From: Serinicoccus chungangensis | GTDB taxonomy: Bacteria; Actinomycetota; Actinomycetes; Actinomycetales; Dermatophilaceae | NCBI RefSeq assembly: GCF_006337125.1 | Contig: NZ_CP040887.1 | Span: 434,001-498,000, forward strand | Direction: 5' to 3' | Length of the DNA: 64,000 nucleotides | Shown: piece after piece, positions 62,327 to 64,000 of the stretch | Numbering within the stretch: the stretch's first letter is position 1 | How the letters are laid out: every line of letters starts with the position of its first letter | Position numbers and translations under genes: made by a program | The notes under the pieces: model-generated | Told to the model about the DNA's origin: nothing | The model's database searches: none | Seen by the model: only the letters and a program-made list of their open reading frames with translations

Positions 62327-63340
62327 GTGCCGACCACCCCGACGCCGACCCCCGACCTCGACCAGCTGCTGGCCGCCGCGCACGTGGTGAGCCTGCCGCT
62401 GCGGGTGCGCTTCCGTGGCGTGACCGAGCGCGAGGCGCTCCTGCTCCGGGGGCCGCAGGGGTGGGCCGAGTGGGCGCCGTTCACCGAGTACGCCGACGGG
62501 GACGCCGCGCGCTGGCTCGGCGCGGCCGTGGAGGCCGGGTGGGGGGTGCTGCCGCCCCCGGTACGCGCGGGGGTGGGGGTCAACGCCACGGTGCCGGCGG
62601 TGGCCGCGCCGGAGGTCGAGCAGGTGCTCGCCCGCTACGACGCGCGCCGGACCGCCAAGGTCAAGGTGGCGGAGGAGGGCCAGGGCCTGGCCGACGACGT
62701 CGCCCGGGTCCGCGAGGTGCGGCGCGTCCTCGGCCCCGCCGCCCGGATCCGGGTGGACGCCAACGGCGCCTGGTCGGTGGACGACGCCGTGCGGGCGCTC
62801 GCGGCCCTCGCCCCGGTGGGCCTGGAGTATGCCGAGCAGCCCTGCGCCACCGTCGCCGAGCTGGCCGCCCTCCGGCTGGCGCTGGCGCGGGCCGGGGTCG
62901 ACGTGCCCGTCGCGGCGGACGAGTCGGTCCGTCGGGCCGAGGACCCGCTGGAGGTCGCCCGCCGGGGCGCCGCCGACCTGGTCGTGGTCAAGGCGGCGCC
63001 GCTCGGCGGCATCGCGCGGGCGCTGGAGATCATCGAGCAGGCCGGGCTCCCCGCCGTCGTCTCCTCCGCCCTGGACACCTCGGTGGGCCTGGCCCTGGGC
63101 GTGCGGCTCGCCGCCGCCCTGCCGGTCCTCGAGCACGACTGCGGCCTGGGCACCGGCGCCCTGCTCGCCGAGGACGTCGTCGCCGAGCCGCTCGTGCCGG
63201 TGGGGGGCGGGCTCACCGTCGCCCGGGCCGACGCGACCCGGGACGCGGTCGACCCGGCCGCGCTCGCGGCATACCGCGTGGACGGCGCGCGCGAGGCCTG
63301 GTGGCGGGCCCGGCTGACCCGCGCGCACGCCCTCCTCTGA
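62327..63340 (+). CDS. menC: o-Succinylbenzoate synthase
   Basis: This enolase-superfamily enzyme dehydrates SHCHC to o-succinylbenzoate, ahead of MenE. The catalytic Lys pair is in TAKVKVAE, metal ligands in RIRVDANGAW, GLEYAEQPCATV and VPVAADESVRR, and the second catalytic Lys in LVVVKAAPLGG. Length is 337 residues. The Thr/Pro-rich start MPTTPTPTPDLDQLL follows directly after the TACCCT hexamer. Confidence 0.94.
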   Translation: MPTTPTPTPDLDQLLAAAHVVSLPLRVRFRGVTEREALLLRGPQGWAEWAPFTEYADGDAARWLGAAVEAGWGVLPPPVRAGVGVNATVPAVAAPEVEQVLARYDARRTAKVKVAEEGQGLADDVARVREVRRVLGPAARIRVDANGAWSVDDAVRALAALAPVGLEYAEQPCATVAELAALRLALARAGVDVPVAADESVRRAEDPLEVARRGAADLVVVKAAPLGGIARALEIIEQAGLPAVVSSALDTSVGLALGVRLAAALPVLEHDCGLGTGALLAEDVVAEPLVPVGGGLTVARADATRDAVDPAALAAYRVDGAREAWWRARLTRAHALL

Positions 63341-63377
63341 TCCGCGGGGCCGGGGCGGACGCGGCTGGCGGCAAAGA

Positions 63378-63436
63378 TTTACGCGACGGAAACATCGGCA
63401 ACACAGTTGTTACGCGGATGCGCGGGGTCCTGAAAC
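63378..63436. promoter_or_regulatory. GlnR-like half-sites upstream of the ammonium transporter gene
   Basis: TTTAC-N6-GAAAC occupies 63378-63393, close to the GTTAC-N6-GAAAC box of actinobacterial GlnR. A further GTTAC (63409-63413) and GAAAC (63432-63436) lie downstream. The patch is AT-richer than its surroundings. The last half-site ends about 100 bases before the transporter start. Confidence 0.5.
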
Positions 63437-63538
63437 ATCGCGGGTCTTGACTGGTGCCCACAGCGACGTGGCCCTCCCACCCCGACGACGTGACCCCTGG
63501 GAGGCCGCTCGTCCGCACCACTCACTGGAGGCACAACG

Positions 63539-64000
63539 ATGGAACTCTCGACAAGTGATGTCTGGGTCATGGTGTCCGCGGCGCTCGTGCTGCTCATGAC
63601 TCCCGGTCTCGCGTTCTTCTACGGCGGCATGGCCCGGGCCAAGGCCGCGCTCAACATGGTGATGATGTCCTTCATCTCCATCGGCCTGGTCGGCGTCATC
63701 TGGGTCCTGTGGGGCTACGGCATGAGCTCGGCCCCGCCGCTGCTCGGGGGCATCGTCGGCAACCCGGCCGGTGACTTCGGGCTCATGAGCTACGTGGGCA
63801 CCGGCGACCTCATCGGGATCGGCTTCGGCGCCACCTTCGCGATCATCACGGTCGCCCTCATCTCCGGCGCGATCGCCGACCGCACGCGCTTCGTGTCCTG
63901 GACGGTCTTCGTGCCGGTCTGGGTCACCCTCGTCTACTGCCCCCTGGCGTTCATGGTCTGGGGCGGCGGCCTGCTGTCCGCCGACGGCTGGATCGGCAGC
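63539..64000 (+). CDS. amtB: Ammonium transporter Amt/AmtB, 3' truncated
   Basis: The gene runs off the window after 154 codons. The visible part starts MELSTSDVWVMVSAALVLL and contains the family signature GLAFFYGGMARAKAALNM, then GFGATFAIITVALISGAIADR and FVPVWVTLVYCPLAFMVWGGG. Four membrane segments are covered. The signature FYGGM and the periplasmic Trp/Phe region fit an ammonium channel. ATG 63539 has GGAGG about eight bases upstream. GlnR-like half-sites upstream suggest nitrogen control; glnK and glnD often follow. Confidence 0.93.
   Translation, partial: MELSTSDVWVMVSAALVLLMTPGLAFFYGGMARAKAALNMVMMSFISIGLVGVIWVLWGYGMSSAPPLLGGIVGNPAGDFGLMSYVGTGDLIGIGFGATFAIITVALISGAIADRTRFVSWTVFVPVWVTLVYCPLAFMVWGGGLLSADGWIGS

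Overview
The window is chromosomal DNA of a very GC-rich actinobacterium. Gene order, GTG/GTGA starts, the actinobacterial Lsr2, bS22, DisA and ClpC proteins, and a menaquinone rather than ubiquinone pathway all point that way. Position 3 of codons is almost always G or C. A convergent pair made of an ATP-grasp ligase and a FemAB transferase suggests a Micrococcales member with an interpeptide bridge in its wall, perhaps the Ornithinimicrobium/Serinicoccus group; that placement is inference. No phage, insertion sequence, CRISPR or plasmid gene was found, so this is core chromosome. Two blocks known from mycobacteria, roughly Rv3628-Rv3585 and Rv0496-Rv0553 recalled from memory, lie side by side with a few insertions.

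Region 1 (1-22.3 kb): a truncated secreted peptidase, tRNA-Thr(CGT), a DUF3352 protein, ppa, dacB, a zincin protease, tilS (frameshifted), hpt, a flavin monooxygenase-like gene, ftsH, and the folate operon folE-folP-folBK followed by a DUF3180 gene. Then come a stand-alone nuoD with a MidA/NDUFAF7-like methyltransferase, a Ca2+/cation antiporter, the Ada/AlkA plus Ogt alkylation repair pair, lysS, a small membrane protein and lsr2.

Region 2 (22.3-35 kb): a non-homologous end-joining module with separate ligase and polymerase genes divergent from ku, a lipoprotein, clpC, an SH3/NlpC-P60 wall hydrolase, the ATP-grasp/FemAB pair, mutY and disA. radA (35.0-36.4 kb) follows.

Region 3 (36.5-55.9 kb): ppx (two frameshifts), a sugar-phosphate isomerase-like gene, proline dehydrogenase and proC, a GNAT, an AcuC-type deacetylase, a helix-turn-helix regulator, bS22, a glutaredoxin-like gene, and rex-hemA-hemC-hemD-hemB-marR-hemL. 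A phosphoglycerate mutase-like gene leads into the system II cytochrome c maturation genes (tlpA/resA, ccdA, resB, ccsB) and a DUF4229 gene. Haem synthesis, cytochrome assembly and a redox repressor form one respiratory block.

Region 4 (55.9-64 kb): a 560-bp array of eight hairpin-forming ~62-bp repeats, then menaquinone genes (menA, menE, menB, menC) mixed with a PLDc_N protein, a lipoprotein, a GH26-like lipoprotein and a VOC protein. The window ends in a truncated ammonium transporter gene preceded by GlnR-like half-sites.

Three signals run through the whole window. A 7-mer, GTATGCC/GGCATAC, occurs at least 32 times, often at the cost of rare codons. Many genes have a TANNNT hexamer 6-8 bases before the start codon, as expected for leaderless transcripts. 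Three single-base indels break tilS and ppx, which looks more like sequence error than decay.
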